From contig NZ_FQXP01000013.1 of the NCBI RefSeq assembly GCF_900130005.1, positions 13,089-77,088 of the forward strand: 64,000 nt of DNA. The letters run 5' to 3'. The notes under the pieces are model-generated. The model had not been told where the DNA came from. It worked only from the letters and a program-made list of their open reading frames with translations, and did no database searches. Each line of letters starts with the position of its first letter. Position 1 is the first letter of the stretch. Below, piece after piece: positions 63,536 through 64,000 of the stretch. This DNA comes from Clostridium collagenovorans DSM 3089 (lineage in GTDB: Bacteria; Bacillota; Clostridia; Clostridiales; Clostridiaceae). The position numbers were made by a program, and so were the translations under genes.

Positions 63536-64000
63536 CTATATAGTCTTATCCTTTTTTCTTATTTTCAGTGCTCCTAACAATACTAACAATACACCCATTA
63601 ATACTGTAGTTGTAGATTTTTTCTGCCCTGTTGCAGGTAAAATACCTGTATTTTCCTTATCCTTTTCTGGAATTGAAGGCTTTTTCTTATCCTCTTCTTC
63701 CTTAATGGCTTTCTCTAACTCTAATATTTTAGCTTCTGCATCTTTTAATTTATTTTCTATTTCCTTTGAAACTAAAGCCTTCTGAGCTTCTGTCAAATCA
63801 CTATATGCTTTTCTTGCTTCTTCTACAGCTTTTTTATTCTCTAAAGTTATTTTCTCTGGCAAATCATTTATCTTATTTATTACACCTTCTGCTACCTTTT
63901 TATCGGCTTCTTCTTTTTGAATCTCTTCTTCCAACTGTGCTATTTTAGCTTCTGCATCTTTTAATTTATTTTCTATCTCCTTTGAAACTAAAGCCTTTTG
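63536..64000 (-). CDS. LPxTG-anchored surface protein, partial (C-terminus only)
   Basis: The frame is open to the right edge of the window, so only about 154 C-terminal residues are seen. The end has a sortase signal: GILPATGQKK (LPATG motif), a hydrophobic helix TTVLMGVLLVLLGAL and the basic tail KIRKKDKTI. Before it lie helical, Lys/Glu/Ala-rich repeats of the type INDLPEKITLENKKAVEEARKAY / DLTEAQKALVSKEIENKL, which are common in surface enzymes and adhesins of Firmicutes. The catalytic or binding part lies outside the window, so the function is unknown. Confidence 0.88.
   Translation of the reverse strand, partial: QKALVSKEIENKLKDAEAKIAQLEEEIQKEEADKKVAEGVINKINDLPEKITLENKKAVEEARKAYSDLTEAQKALVSKEIENKLKDAEAKILELEKAIKEEEDKKKPSIPEKDKENTGILPATGQKKSTTTVLMGVLLVLLGALKIRKKDKTI
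63731..64000 (-). repeat. Tandem repeats of 72 codons in the surface protein
   Basis: Positions 63731-63784 and 63947-64000 match at 52 of 54 bases with a period of 216 bp (72 residues). The near identity at DNA level points to recent duplication and likely copy-number change between strains. Confidence 0.85.

Noticed and set aside
1..64000. CRISPR array, prophage, insertion sequence with transposase, rRNA operon, VirR boxes
   Set aside because: No regularly spaced direct repeats, phage or transposase genes, rRNA sequence or paired CCCAGTTNTNCAC-like boxes were seen on reading both strands.

Overview
The window reads as chromosomal core sequence from a low-GC, spore-forming, anaerobic Clostridium. 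Gene content and protein sequences fit Clostridium perfringens best, but that is recognition by eye, not a database match. Supporting points are the very AT-rich intergenic DNA, strong AGGAGG-type ribosome binding sites, frequent TTG/GTG starts, the spoIIA and spoVA sporulation operons, a SCIFF peptide with its radical-SAM maturase, and a cysteine T-box on cysK-cysE. No prophage, insertion sequence with a transposase, CRISPR array or rRNA operon was seen.

Layout. 1-1.6 kb: cysK followed by a partial cysE, led by a cysteine T-box (minus strand). 1.6-9.6 kb: mostly monocistronic genes, namely a WG-repeat protein, methylglyoxal synthase, an AI-2E family transporter, tRNA-Trp, a CoA-binding protein, a lysine riboswitch driving an NhaC-type transporter, and a LacI-type regulator. 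10.6-18.5 kb: type III glutamine synthetase, a split ThrE-type exporter, RecQ, a CsoR-like repressor, PssA, an AbrB-like regulator and an unlisted 52-residue membrane peptide.

18.7-38.3 kb is one long minus-strand housekeeping block. In transcription order it is ruvA-ruvB-queA-tgt-yajC, a four-helix membrane protein, scfA-scfB (SCIFF), secD-secF, a RecJ-like gene, apt-rel-dtd, a metallo-beta-lactamase-fold hydrolase, hemZ-hisS and aspS. Together these serve Holliday-junction repair, queuosine tRNA modification, protein export, purine salvage, the stringent response and tRNA charging. 38.7-47.6 kb: a BofC-like protein, dCMP deaminase, YebC, YigZ, a HEAT-repeat protein, a MocR-type regulator, a nucleotidyltransferase and an extended HflX. 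47.7-51.2 kb (plus strand): hpt and a class A penicillin-binding protein. 51.2-54.8 kb: spoIIAA-spoIIAB-sigF then spoVAC-AD-AE, i.e. forespore sigma factor control followed by dipicolinic-acid transport. 55.3-61.6 kb: a nucleoside-gate membrane protein, FchA, GalU, a TPR protein and PgcA. 61.9-64 kb: an Orn/Lys/Arg decarboxylase and the C-terminus of an LPxTG surface protein.

Most unusual observations: (1) the gene at the usual recJ position before apt encodes only a DHH-type domain in which most metal-binding motifs are altered, so it is probably a pseudoenzyme; (2) HflX has an N-terminal extension carrying a complete-looking JAMM motif; (3) four palindromes of about 90-105 bp sit just past minus-strand genes and share a terminal AGAGACT-like end, looking like long terminators or MITE-derived elements; (4) the CsoR-like repressor has Tyr in place of the copper-ligand His; (5) a dipeptidase gene relic beside one of the palindromes.
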